Counted from the stretch's first letter, positions 9,263 to 17,686 are shown. The stretch: DNA of 64,000 bases from Legionella tucsonensis (GCF_001468035.1 NZ_LNZA01000001.1:1803313-1867312), one strand, 5' to 3'. Numbers and translations are program-made. The notes: a model not told the origin generated them from the letters alone.

Positions 9263-9318
9263 AGAGAGTCAATTTTAAAAATTTTTTCAAGGTGCGAAAA
9301 AATTTTTAGACTACTCTC
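9263..9318. terminator. Long AT-rich inverted repeat, probable bidirectional terminator
   Basis: A perfect 12-bp inverted repeat (AAAAATTTTTTC at 9277-9288, GAAAAAATTTTT at 9296-9307) has a 7-base loop. It is flanked by further complementary bases (AGAGAGTC near 9263 against CTACTCTCT at 9310-9318). It lies exactly between the convergent JmjC gene and the peptide gene, and each strand gives a stem followed by T residues. A shared two-way terminator is the simplest reading. Confidence 0.5.
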
Positions 9319-9336
9319 TAACCTGTAAAAAATTAT

Positions 9337-9489
9337 TTATTCACTATCAATACAACCAAAACCTAAAACTCGGCCTTCTTCTTGTGCTGTGATTTGAGTT
9401 GCATCTGCTCCTGCAATTGAAACATCATCTAATTCAACAAATTGAATTTCTGTGGTGTTTTGAAGTTCATCGAATATTTCGTCTTTCAT
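9337..9489 (-). CDS. 50-residue peptide, candidate RiPP precursor
   Basis: The reading frame runs from ATG (9489-9487) to TAA (9339-9337). A strong AGGAGG ribosome site lies four bases before the start, which is the best evidence that this short frame is expressed. The peptide is acidic: an N-terminal amphipathic part (MKDEIFDELQNTTEIQF), then VELDDVSIAGAD, then TQITAQEEGRVLG and a short end FGCIDSE with the only cysteine. An acidic helical leader followed by a DVSIAGA-like stretch and a small glycine/cysteine end is the layout of ribosomally made, modified peptides, where the leader is bound by the enzymes and the tail is changed. It is divergent from the cupin/HEAT pair at 9682-11395 (192 bases between starts) and convergent with the JmjC gene. 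No known RiPP class is recognised, and an anti-toxin or regulator role is not excluded. Confidence 0.6.
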   Translation of the reverse strand: MKDEIFDELQNTTEIQFVELDDVSIAGADATQITAQEEGRVLGFGCIDSE

Positions 9490-9681
9490 ATTACCTCCTC
9501 ATTGCATTTAATCATAAAGCTTAATTTTAGCTTTTCCCTTTTTATTTTAGTATAGTTTACGGAAGTTGCAGCGGCAATAGCTAGTATAAATAAAATATGA
9601 TTAGAGACTTTATTGTTATATTGTGAATGGATATCCCAATATTTTTTAGCTATATTCAAATAAATATAGGAGGATATTCAT

Positions 9682-10518
9682 TTGAGTTCACTCACATTTT
9701 ACCAACTCGGCCATATTTTTTACGAAACAATGAGTAATCCGAGTAAGAATTTTTTTGATTTAGCGCAAATTTTCAGCGACTTAAAAAGAAAAGACATCAT
9801 TTCTCTGATTAATAACTTTCTCATAGAAATAACCGTCAACGATAAAGTTACTGAAGCCAATCAGATATACTTTTATCAACAACCCGGCATTCATTTATTA
9901 ATGCGTTTTACCCACTGCAAGTCATCTTCCAACACTTTATCGGCAAGTGAGGTAGATGCTATTGTGATGAATTTATCAGAAGTGGACATTAAAATACCTT
10001 TGTATCATTGTAGCCTACAACAGAATCATTTGTATGAGAAACCTTATCCTCTAAAGCAAGAAGAGGATTTAATTCTCCCCTCTTACAAGCCCGTTTGCTT
10101 ACCTGCATTTTCCTCAGTGCTTGATTTTTACAATGCATCACATAATGCACCATTGCTTATTGTGCACTCAGATAAAAAAGCAAGAACTACTTGGGTCTTT
10201 AACCATGACTCTTTAAACCCCATACGACGAATTAGCACCGATGTACGCGCGTCAAGAATTCGATTAACTTTAGAATTATTTCAAGCGATGCATGTCAAGG
10301 GAATTAAACCGCTTTTAAAAAAACTGATTTTGTCGCGTTATGATACGCATGTTCGCTGGGAAGCAATGAAATATTACTATAAAATTAATGGTAAGAGTGC
10401 CTTGCCTATATTGCAAAAAATTGCGGCTCAGGATAATGATCCTGAAATACGACGGGCTTCACAAAAAACATTAGAATTGTTAATGGGGAACACGCATGGC
10501 GGAAACATTTTATCCTAA
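9682..10518 (+). CDS. Unknown protein with C-terminal HEAT-like repeats (first of a paralogous pair)
   Basis: The 278-residue protein starts at a TTG that is well supported by AGGAGG at 9668-9673, eight bases upstream. Residues 1-60 are helical, and residues 65-190 look like a beta-rich domain with the same order of segments as the cupin-like part of the next gene, but without its His-rich motif (here LIVHSDKKARTTWVF). Residues 195-270 form helical pairs with the spacing of HEAT repeats (HVRWEAMKYYYKINGKSALP, then DNDPEIRRASQKTLELL). HEAT-like repeats usually bind peptides or proteins. The gene overlaps the next by 23 bases, so the two products are probably made together. It is divergent from the 50-residue peptide gene. 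The loss of the metal motif suggests a binding or scaffold partner. No family is recognised. Confidence 0.7.
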   Translation: MSSLTFYQLGHIFYETMSNPSKNFFDLAQIFSDLKRKDIISLINNFLIEITVNDKVTEANQIYFYQQPGIHLLMRFTHCKSSSNTLSASEVDAIVMNLSEVDIKIPLYHCSLQQNHLYEKPYPLKQEEDLILPSYKPVCLPAFSSVLDFYNASHNAPLLIVHSDKKARTTWVFNHDSLNPIRRISTDVRASRIRLTLELFQAMHVKGIKPLLKKLILSRYDTHVRWEAMKYYYKINGKSALPILQKIAAQDNDPEIRRASQKTLELLMGNTHGGNILS

Positions 10519-11395
10519 AGTGAAAAAACCCATTTCATTAGAGAGATTCGTTAAATTTATTGATAATAATCCAATCATAGATGCTCTGAAATCCTCAGAA
10601 TATAAACCTGAATACTTAGAAACAATTGCCCGAAAATTAGGACGATTAGCTCTTAATAAAACTTTTTTGGCAAAAAAATTAAGTAATGAATTAAAAAATT
10701 TTGATACGTTTCAGATAGATAATCAGTTCAAACCCTCCACCATTATAATTCATAAAGGTAGTAACTATTTGATAAGAGCAGTAATTTGGATGCCTCTACC
10801 AGATCCTAACCAAGCTAAAATTTTTTCTTATTTTGAACCGCACGATCATAACTTTGACTTTTTTACCGTGAATTATTTTGGGCCCGGTTACAAGACACGA
10901 ATTTATAATTACGATTATGATTCAGTAAAAGGAATACCGGGAGAAGAATTAAATTTGCGATTTACTGAGGAAAGCTATTTAACCAAAGGGAAGGTCATGT
11001 ATTATTATGGTAGTTCTGATGCTCATATTCAATATCCCCCTGAATCCATAACGGTTTCACTAAATTTAATTTTGCCAAAAACGCATCCAGCGAAACGCCG
11101 CCAATATGAATTTGAATTGTTTGGAGAAAATGGAAAAGCCAAAATAATTTTAGGTAACCTTGACCGTTTAACTCAAATGCGCACTTTAATTGATACCGCA
11201 ATCAAATTAAGAGATAAAAGCAGTTTGGACCTCATACGAAAAATTGCTATGACACATGCCAACGAACAATTAAGGGCAATAGCGTGGAAAGCAATCTTAT
11301 CAAATTATCAGGATAATTCTGCTGACTTGGCTTTAGCACTTCAAGACAATAGTGAATACGTAAAAGCCTCTCTTAGAGAATTTACTGCAGACTGA
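10496..11395 (+). CDS. Cupin-like protein with HEAT-like repeats (second of a paralogous pair)
   Basis: The 299-residue protein has a helical N-terminus (1-75), a cupin-like core (about 80-205) and a helical tail with two HEAT-like units (225-295). The core contains EPHDHNFDFFTVNYFGPGY near residue 116, giving closely spaced histidines like the first cupin motif, then GEELNL, and later DAHIQYPPESITVSLNL near 175 with the expected second-motif histidine. This is how non-heme iron cupins, including thiol dioxygenase types, hold their metal. It overlaps the preceding gene by 23 bases, with the start ATG inside it, which suggests translational coupling. I infer that it is the catalytic member of the pair, acting on a peptide such as the one encoded at 9337-9489. 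No named family is recognised. Confidence 0.7.
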   Translation: MAETFYPKVKKPISLERFVKFIDNNPIIDALKSSEYKPEYLETIARKLGRLALNKTFLAKKLSNELKNFDTFQIDNQFKPSTIIIHKGSNYLIRAVIWMPLPDPNQAKIFSYFEPHDHNFDFFTVNYFGPGYKTRIYNYDYDSVKGIPGEELNLRFTEESYLTKGKVMYYYGSSDAHIQYPPESITVSLNLILPKTHPAKRRQYEFELFGENGKAKIILGNLDRLTQMRTLIDTAIKLRDKSSLDLIRKIAMTHANEQLRAIAWKAILSNYQDNSADLALALQDNSEYVKASLREFTAD

Positions 11396-11447
11396 TACGT
11401 GTCTTCTCTGAATTTTGCATCTTACTTATATAAAAACAAATTGAATA

Positions 11448-12113
11448 TTAGATGGCTCCAACTATTATCTCACGGGGAAAACTTTTAATGCCTGGAAAGT
11501 TAAGAACATAATTTACAAGTTGAGCCAGTTCTATAGGGGGGATTGTATTTGCCTCATTTACATTGGATATTGTGAGCTGCCCTGGAGCAATGGTACACAC
11601 TCTAACCCCTTGATCTCTTACTTCTTCAAATAATGATCCGGAAAAGCCGAAAATTGCATGTTTGGTTGCACAATAAGTTGCTGCACCAGGAATATAGTCT
11701 TGCCCTGCTATGGAGGCAATATTAATTATTATACCTTGTTTACTCGCGATCAAGTGAGGTAAAGCTAATCGAGTAAGCATGATTAAAGATACCAAATTAG
11801 TCTGAATAGTATCTTTTATAATTGGAAGGGGCATATTTATAAAATTTCCAAAATTGAAACAAGCCGCATTATTAATTAGAACGTCTAACCCTTTAAAATG
11901 ATGAATTACCTCTTGAATAATAGATTCAGCTGCCTCAGGAAAAGATAAGTCGTTAGCAACAGTTATAACTTCACTTTTATCTAAAGACTTAGCTAAATTA
12001 CTTAAACCATTTAGATTTCTTCCATGCAGAGCTACTTTGTTGCTCGGAGTATTTAGGAATTTTGAAATTTCTCTGCCAAGCCGTCCTGTAGCGCCAGTTA
12101 ATAAAATTTTCAT
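11448..12113 (-). CDS. Short-chain dehydrogenase/reductase (SDR)
   Basis: The 221-residue protein is a compact classical SDR. TGATGRLG (residues 7-14) is the TGxxxGxG cofactor loop, NDL (around 55) contacts the adenine, INNAA (near 80) is the NNAG-type motif, and IASIAG (near 128) supplies the catalytic serine. YCATK (near 142) supplies the Tyr and Lys of the active site, and IAPGQL follows. The arginine at HGRN suggests NADP use. It is slightly shorter than the usual 240-260 residues, with the lid region reduced. The substrate is unknown. It is followed on the same strand by nothing, and preceded by the methyltransferase-like gene 72 bases upstream, so the two may be co-transcribed. Confidence 0.85.
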   Translation of the reverse strand: MKILLTGATGRLGREISKFLNTPSNKVALHGRNLNGLSNLAKSLDKSEVITVANDLSFPEAAESIIQEVIHHFKGLDVLINNAACFNFGNFINMPLPIIKDTIQTNLVSLIMLTRLALPHLIASKQGIIINIASIAGQDYIPGAATYCATKHAIFGFSGSLFEEVRDQGVRVCTIAPGQLTISNVNEANTIPPIELAQLVNYVLNFPGIKSFPREIIVGAI

Positions 12114-12185
12114 TATAAATTCCTACTCTAAAAATTAAAATAATTGCAAAGAGTCTTAAATTAACACCTTCTCCGTCAATAACGC

Positions 12186-12866
12186 TTAATAAACAAAAGG
12201 AATAAAACGATAGTGAACACGTTTGGCATATTCAATATAACTGTTTGAAAACTCTTCAGTGAGTGCTTTTTCCTCAAGCATAGCACGTACGATAAGCAGA
12301 ATTGTTAAAAGGAAAGTAAAAAGTAAACCATACCATGAACCTAGTAATAAGGGTATGCCAAGAAAATAGAGCGTAGCTCCAGAATACATGGGATGACGAA
12401 CATAGTGATAAGGACCAGTAGTAACAATTTTATGTTCTCGTGCTTTCTGAATCTTTACAACAGGAGAAGCATAAGTATTCTCTTTAAATACCAAATAAAA
12501 AATAGAGAATCCTATTATCATTAGAATAGCTGCCAGCACTTTGATTAAAAAAGGGACCATGTCTTTCTCAGAACGAGCCACATCGAATGCGATAAAGGGT
12601 AACCAAGTAATTTGTAAAATTGAGAAAAGTATCATAACCACTTTGTCCCATTTTTTTTGACCGCGCTGAATAACAAAAGATAGCCTTTCTTTTAATAATG
12701 CTGGATCATGTTTGGCCAACCAAAAACCAATCGCTAGTCCAAAACCTCCTTGAAGAAAAAGAAAGATCCATGCACTTGGCCAATTGATAGTACCGACAGG
12801 TATAAAAAGAAAAAACGCCATAATTAATAACGTTAGAAACGTATGAATAATTAATTTCAAAATCAC
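12186..12866 (-). CDS. Isoprenylcysteine-methyltransferase-like membrane protein (ICMT/PEMT family)
   Basis: The 226-residue membrane protein has five or six hydrophobic segments. The C-terminal half contains TTGPYHYVRHPMYSGATLYFLG (about 155-176), the S-adenosylmethionine-binding GPYxxxRHPxY signature of the ICMT/PEMT family. A later EE (MLEEKALTEEF) matches the catalytic acidic segment. Family members methylate prenylcysteines in eukaryotes or phospholipids and isoprenoid-like substrates in bacteria, so the bacterial function is open. Translation appears to begin with GTG at 12866, with an AGGGAT stretch about 14 bases upstream. It is probably in one unit with the SDR gene downstream on the same strand. 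Confidence 0.8.
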   Translation of the reverse strand: MILKLIIHTFLTLLIMAFFLFIPVGTINWPSAWIFLFLQGGFGLAIGFWLAKHDPALLKERLSFVIQRGQKKWDKVVMILFSILQITWLPFIAFDVARSEKDMVPFLIKVLAAILMIIGFSIFYLVFKENTYASPVVKIQKAREHKIVTTGPYHYVRHPMYSGATLYFLGIPLLLGSWYGLLFTFLLTILLIVRAMLEEKALTEEFSNSYIEYAKRVHYRFIPFVY

Positions 12867-12936
12867 AATCTAATCATCCCTAATTCCGATTTTTAGTTGA
12901 AAAAACTTCTCTGCAAATAGGAATTTTATACATTAA

Positions 12937-13106
12937 ACGAGGTACTTACAAAGATATTATCAAGACCGATTCAAGCTTGAAAGCGGACATTCCACATTTT
13001 ATTTAAATGTTACTCTAAATCTTGATTGGATTGACCTACCTGAAGTATTCACCATGTTATCTTTATCCGAATTAGGTGGTCAAGCAAAACAATACAATCC
13101 AAGGTA
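12937..13106 (+). pseudogene. Possible gene remnant between two minus-strand genes
   Basis: A frame closed by TAA at 13104-13106 is open back to a TAA at 12934-12936. It reads like real protein, including YYQDRFKLESGHSTF, a segment LNLDWIDLPEVF and MLSLSELGG, but has no start with a ribosome site. It lies on the opposite strand to both neighbours in a 365-base gap and is best seen as a leftover fragment of a lost gene. Nothing else was seen in that gap. Confidence 0.35.
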
Positions 13107-13231
13107 ATAATCAACTTGCCTTGCTTTAGATACTCTCATCAAGGATTGTATTAATTTAAAAATACTCTTGAAATGGTGCACCCTAGCGATGTAATTTCAC
13201 TCCGGAGTAACGCATCGCATTTAGATTCGCT

Positions 13232-15502
13232 TTAACTTAAGTTAACCACTATACTTTTTGAAACCACAGCACCAAATAGAGAATCTAAAATATTTAGCTC
13301 ACTTCTTAAGGAGCCTTGCAATTCGCTCTTAAGAAATTCTTTGTGCCTTATATAAAGTTGTTGGATTTCCTTCATCAAGGATAAATCTGGCTGGTTCTCT
13401 CTCATGATATTTATTGCATTTACCCCCCCTTTCACAACATGAAACAGAATTTTTTTCTTTGCTTCAATTGGTAAATCTGGGTTTAATAAAATTTCATTCG
13501 CAAATGGAAGTCCCTCTGAAAATCGATTTGTTTTACGATAAACTACCATCATGCTGGCACATAAACTTCCTTCCCAATCTATGCTGGAAGGATAGGTAGA
13601 TAAACGATGCGTGAGTAAGGCATCTTGATAGGTATTAAGAGCCAGATCGAATTTCCCTTGCTCAAAAAGTTCCCCCCCTTGTTCTCTTAGAGAATTACAG
13701 TTTCCTAAAATTGATATCATTTCCAAGCGTTCTGCATCTAAATCTTGTCCTAAGTGTTGTTGAATCAATTCTTGATACTGACAAAAGAACTTAGCCACCA
13801 TTCGTAGAGACATTTTTGCTACTATTTGGTTATCTTTTTCATTGGATAAAAGCTCTTCCATAACCGCTTTAATTCCATTAAGGATAATTTCTTTCTGAAT
13901 TTCCCCCCCAGGCGCGCAAGCATCTAATACATCTCTAGCTTCTGATAAAATTTTATCGTGCAAATGCAGTTTTCGAAAACATGAAATAATCTTTGAACGC
14001 AGAAGCACTTCAATCGTTTCCTCTCTAGGCACTTGCATACGAGATAAATTTAAGGCTTCTTGATAAGCTTCCAACGCCAAACAAAAATTATCTTCTTCAT
14101 ATAATTTTTCCCCGACATCTTGAAGCATGGGTTGTAGTAGTTTTAATTTCCGACTTGCATCCTCTCGTTCCTTAGAAGGGCTGGGTAATTCTTGCAGGGA
14201 GAACATTAAGCGCTCTTTTGCTTCAATTAAGTCTAATAATTTAGGCACAATCGAAATTTTTTCCCGAATTATCTTTAATGCATTATGATAAGCTATCCGG
14301 CCTTCAATTTCTTTTAAGCGTTCAGCGAAAAGCAGTTTTTCCTCGGGCAATCTTGTCCGTTCTCCAGCTAATTCATAATAATTCTTAGCTTTTTGCAACC
14401 AAGCAATAAAATATTCTTTTCTTTCTTTATAGTGTGCAATCAACTCCTCACGATGTTTCTCTAAATCGTGCTGCACATCATGCTCATAATCTTGTTGCTG
14501 AAAATAATTTATTTTACCGTCTGAAATCTTCATTCCCTTAATCATCTGATCAATACGATCAAAAGAATCGATGATCCCGTGCGCTAAAAAATAGTTGGGA
14601 TCAATTTGAGTATCACCTTGAGTAATTACCGTAGGTAGTCCTTGCTCTTGATGAGAAAATGGACTCAGTTCTCTTGGATTTACAGAAAATGTGGTAAGTC
14701 TCGGTTTACTTTTATATTTTTTTGAGTCGGGCAATAATTGAAAGCTAATTCCATCATCCCCTGTTCTGGTTTCCAAGACTGCTTGAAGCCATGCTTCTTT
14801 CTGTTCAGACAGAAGATCATCAGGTGCCTCTACATAAAAACAAACCTTGTCTTTTCCAAAAGGCATGTTATAACATCGTGGCCAAGCGAATTCATGCCAA
14901 CCAAATTGACGCAGACGTTCAATTCCCCGAACAAACTCTAAGGGCGATGTTCCACTAATATCCATAGGAGTAGGCCGTACATTGTTACTGACTTTTAAAG
15001 ATCGTGGATCTATTTTCACATACGCAAGCAGGTGATTTTGAACTGTAACATCTTCTGTCACCAATGAAGTTTTAAAGGGTTTAATGGTATTCTGGCTAAA
15101 CTCATTCACTGCATTTACAACAAGACGCTTACTTCCCGTGCAATCCATCACATAATCACAGGCGATTACTTCCTCTTTGCCCTCTTTATCAACAACAATT
15201 AATCCTTTTGGTTCCGGGTTAAAACCAACAAATGTTTTTTGTTCGACAGAGATACTCAAAGATAAAGCATGTTTCCATAAAAGCCGTTCTACATCCTTAA
15301 TATGGGCTGTTTTATTATTAGGAAAATTAAATTTGATGCCCACACCACACTCAGCACGCTCAAGCACTGTCGAATTTATATGACCCGGTCTAACATATTC
15401 TCCTGCTCGTGGATCATAAACAACAACATCTTCAACCCCAGCTTTTTTGAGTTGAATTGCAGTATAAAGTCCACTGGGACCTGCACCAATAACAATAACC
15501 AT
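13232..15502 (-). CDS. FAD-binding oxidoreductase fused to TPR-like helical repeats
   Basis: This 756-residue protein opens directly with a dinucleotide-binding fold: VIVIGAGPSGLYTAIQLKKAG at residues 2-22 and an acidic end to the next strand (VVYDPRAG). A later YVMDCTGS near residue 115 is the ATG-like motif of FAD monooxygenases. From about residue 330 the protein is helical and charged. It contains at least two TPR-like units, one near 475 (EKLYEEDNFCLALEAYQEAL) and one near 630 (GELFEQGKFDLALNTYQDAL), each with the A-Y-x-x-A-L pattern. TPRs normally hold protein partners. A flavoprotein hydroxylase head on a protein-binding tail is an arrangement more typical of eukaryotic proteins such as MICAL and is unusual in bacteria. 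In a Legionella-like genome it would be a candidate effector, which is inference. It is monocistronic, and the start ATG has only a weak ribosome site. Confidence 0.72.
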   Translation of the reverse strand: MVIVIGAGPSGLYTAIQLKKAGVEDVVVYDPRAGEYVRPGHINSTVLERAECGVGIKFNFPNNKTAHIKDVERLLWKHALSLSISVEQKTFVGFNPEPKGLIVVDKEGKEEVIACDYVMDCTGSKRLVVNAVNEFSQNTIKPFKTSLVTEDVTVQNHLLAYVKIDPRSLKVSNNVRPTPMDISGTSPLEFVRGIERLRQFGWHEFAWPRCYNMPFGKDKVCFYVEAPDDLLSEQKEAWLQAVLETRTGDDGISFQLLPDSKKYKSKPRLTTFSVNPRELSPFSHQEQGLPTVITQGDTQIDPNYFLAHGIIDSFDRIDQMIKGMKISDGKINYFQQQDYEHDVQHDLEKHREELIAHYKERKEYFIAWLQKAKNYYELAGERTRLPEEKLLFAERLKEIEGRIAYHNALKIIREKISIVPKLLDLIEAKERLMFSLQELPSPSKEREDASRKLKLLQPMLQDVGEKLYEEDNFCLALEAYQEALNLSRMQVPREETIEVLLRSKIISCFRKLHLHDKILSEARDVLDACAPGGEIQKEIILNGIKAVMEELLSNEKDNQIVAKMSLRMVAKFFCQYQELIQQHLGQDLDAERLEMISILGNCNSLREQGGELFEQGKFDLALNTYQDALLTHRLSTYPSSIDWEGSLCASMMVVYRKTNRFSEGLPFANEILLNPDLPIEAKKKILFHVVKGGVNAINIMRENQPDLSLMKEIQQLYIRHKEFLKSELQGSLRSELNILDSLFGAVVSKSIVVNLS

Positions 15503-15598
15503 GTTTCTTATCGCTCATATTTTAATGAGCACGATTGTACATTATTAACATTAACAGATCATTAATTGATCTATGCATGCAGGAGCAAATCCGGCTAA

Positions 15599-15763
15599 AA
15601 TTCAACGGAATGTGAAAATACGGATAGTATCAAGCAAAATACTTTAGTAGAACTTGATCCCAAAATAAAACCTATCCCTACTAGAGAAGGATCTCAGCAG
15701 AAGGAAATACAGCAAAAGATAAAAAGTGTTGTCAAGGACAGCAACAGCATTATAGTTTCTTAA
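15599..15763 (+). pseudogene. Possible C-terminal gene remnant
   Basis: A 54-codon frame lies between TAA (15596) and TAA (15761-15763). It encodes a charged, protein-like segment with VELDPKIKPIPTREG and QQKEIQQKIKSVVKDS, but there is no initiation codon with a ribosome site. It overlaps the end of the small minus-strand gene at 15760-15927 by four bases. It may be the tail of a lost gene, and the surrounding region (to 17660) is full of decay. Confidence 0.3.
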
Positions 15764-15927
15764 ATTACATCTTTTTTTCGTTCAAAAGTTTCATTATACT
15801 CGCACGGACTTATCAAACCTGCTTCATATTTTTTCTGAGCCTCAATATAACAATTATTAGGCTTATCTTCCGCAACACCAACAATAGCATCAAGAAATTC
15901 AACCACCCATTGAACTATCTTTCTCAT
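15760..15927 (-). CDS. Small hypothetical protein, 55 residues
   Basis: The frame runs from ATG at 15927 to TAA at 15760 and has AGGGAAGG ribosome-site bases about seven positions upstream. The product begins MRKIVQWVVEFLDAIVG, an amphipathic helix with one basic end. It continues with a charged segment containing two cysteines (NNCYIEAQ and SPCEYNE) and a YEAGLIS stretch resembling the short tail of repeat-type proteins. No family is recognised. It is isolated between the FAD/TPR gene and the decayed metallo-hydrolase region. Confidence 0.45.
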   Translation of the reverse strand: MRKIVQWVVEFLDAIVGVAEDKPNNCYIEAQKKYEAGLISPCEYNETFERKKDVI

Positions 15928-16112
15928 TTGGAACCTTCCCTGTGATAAAAAAACATCCGTTCAATTCATTATAGCCCTATTTCAAATTCTTTTGCCACTA
16001 TGGAATCTCAGATTTCTCCTAAACCAACTGTGGTCTTTTTCAAGGTTATAAAGAACTTCGTTTAAGAAATTGGATTTCGTTACCTGTTGAGCCTCAAAAT
16101 ATTAATTATGTC

Positions 16113-17300
16113 TTGCTTACACATGCTCATATTGATCATAGTGGATATATTCCACTACTGGTAATAAATGGATTTCATGGAAAAATAATTTGTACTGAGG
16201 CTACATATGATTTATGTAAAATATTATTACCTGATAGCGGTTATCTTCAGGAAGAAGAAGCTTTTTATGCGAATAAAAGAAACTATTCGAAACATCATCC
16301 AGCCCTTCCTCTTTACACTCGAAAAGATGCCGAATTATCACTCAACTACTTTCATCCTACAGATTTCAATAAGCAATTGAAAATGCATGATGATTTTTAT
16401 GCAAGTTTTTATTATGCAGGCCATATTCTTGGAGCATCCTTTATACAAATTTGTCATAACAATGTATCTGTACTTTTTTCAGGAGATCTTGGCCGAGCAC
16501 AGGATCCCATTATGAATCCTCCCCAAGCACCATTAGAGTCTCAGTATTTAATTGTTGAATCAACCTATGGTAACCGTTTACATGATATAACAAATCCTGA
16601 GAAACAACTTGAAGAAATAATTAATCGCACAGTAAAGCGCGGTGGTATCGTTTTAATCCCTGCTTTTACAGTCGGTCGCACACAGTCTTTGTTGTATTAC
16701 ATTCAACAATTAAAATCAAAAAAAGTAATTGCAGATATTCCTGTTATTGTTGATAGTCCAATGGCTACTAATGCAACAGAAATATTTTCTCATCATGCAA
16801 ATGAAAGTCGATTAACTGCACAACAATGCGCTGAAATTTTTGGTATTGCACGATATGTGCGTACTGCAGAAGAATCAATTGCACTGAGCCAGCAAAAGAT
16901 GCCCATGATTTTAATCTCCGCAAGTGGCATGGCCACCGGTGGTCGAGTTGTACATCATATTAAAAATTTTGCGTCAAATTATAGAAACACTATTCTGTTT
17001 AGTGGTTTTCAAGCTGGCGGGACACGTGGCGATAGAATTATTCGTGGTGAGAAAGAAATAAAAATGTTTGGACAAATGGTTCCAATCCGTGCTGAGGTAA
17101 CACAAATGGAAAATACATCCGCACATGCAGATTATACTGAAATATTGTCTTGGTTAGCCCACATAAGAAATGCCCCCCGAAAAGTTTTTATTACTCATGG
17201 TGAAAAAGAGTCTACCCAATCGCTTAAAGTAAAAATTGAACAAAAATTTCATTGGAATTGTGTAATCCCCAACTACTTAGATCAAGAAGAATTAAGATGA
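16113..17300 (+). CDS. Beta-CASP metallo-beta-lactamase RNase-like protein with a damaged 5' end
   Basis: The frame codes for the zinc motif THAHIDHSGY (HxHxDH), then GHILGASF, SGDLGR, a beta-CASP block with ESTYGNR, VLIPAFTVGRTQ and SASGMATGGRVVHHI, and ENTSAHADYTEIL plus FITHGE at the end. These are the hallmarks of YSH1-type nucleases that cut or trim RNA. The usual N-terminus is missing. The frame stays open only to 16023, where it still encodes CGLFQGYKELRLRNW, but a TAA lies at 16020-16022 and no ATG or ribosome site precedes it. Remnants of the expected start (ATME, then RFLLN in another frame) are visible at about 15994-16025. The given start is a TTG without ribosome-site support. 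Its stop overlaps an ATG (ATGA) of the phosphorylase fragment. Probably a pseudogene with an intact body. Confidence 0.55.
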   Translation: MLTHAHIDHSGYIPLLVINGFHGKIICTEATYDLCKILLPDSGYLQEEEAFYANKRNYSKHHPALPLYTRKDAELSLNYFHPTDFNKQLKMHDDFYASFYYAGHILGASFIQICHNNVSVLFSGDLGRAQDPIMNPPQAPLESQYLIVESTYGNRLHDITNPEKQLEEIINRTVKRGGIVLIPAFTVGRTQSLLYYIQQLKSKKVIADIPVIVDSPMATNATEIFSHHANESRLTAQQCAEIFGIARYVRTAEESIALSQQKMPMILISASGMATGGRVVHHIKNFASNYRNTILFSGFQAGGTRGDRIIRGEKEIKMFGQMVPIRAEVTQMENTSAHADYTEILSWLAHIRNAPRKVFITHGEKESTQSLKVKIEQKFHWNCVIPNYLDQEELR

Positions 17301-17529
17301 ATAACAATTCGTATAATGGGTCAAATAAACTAAAATTAGTCAAATTAGGAATTGATACGAAGCAAGAATTTATTCTTTTTATACGATCAGATTGTTTTAT
17401 TTGTATCTCGGAAGGATTTGAAATACAAGCACGGGTTATGTTCGGTTAAATAAAAAAACTATAATTGCAAGCTTGAATATTATTCATTCTGATATTTTGC
17501 AAGAGCACGAGCGTCCACGCCCTTTTTAA
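17297..17529 (+). pseudogene. Frameshifted N-terminal fragment of a thymidine/AMP phosphorylase
   Basis: Starting at ATG 17297, which overlaps the preceding stop as ATGA, the frame encodes LKLVKLGIDTKQE and SDCFICISEGFEIQARV. This matches the N-terminal domain of the DeoA2/AMP-phosphorylase group, known for a C-x-x-C-x-SEGF motif. At about 17442-17446 one base appears lost. The first frame stops at 17447-17449, while the next frame continues with RLNKKTIIASLNIIHSDIL, the expected following segment, until a stop at 17527-17529. The remaining 400 or so residues of the enzyme are absent. In intact clusters this gene sits with an RNA-cutting metallo-hydrolase and a PRPP synthetase, and remnants of both flank it here. 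Confidence 0.7.
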
Positions 17530-17659
17530 TATCCAAACAGAGAATATGCTCTTACGTGCAGGAGCAAAGCAATTAATTACCTGCAATACTATAATACACT
17601 CCACGAACCAAATAGATATTTCTAATATTCTTGCAAAAGGAATTGTTGAACTATGTTAA
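17528..17659 (+). pseudogene. C-terminal fragment of a ribose-phosphate pyrophosphokinase (PRPP synthetase)
   Basis: The frame encodes LLRAGAKQLITCNTII, then HSTNQIDISNILAKGI, and ends at TAA 17657-17659. This matches the last 40 residues of PRPP synthetases (typically LRARGAK...CNTIPHPTN.IDVSPLLA). The catalytic body, including the PRPP-binding loop, is missing. The fragment is joined almost directly to the phosphorylase fragment, so one deletion probably removed the end of one gene and the start of the other. It ends 27 bases before the P-type ATPase start. Confidence 0.65.
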
Positions 17660-17686
17660 AAAATTTACTTAACTCAATGGAGTATA

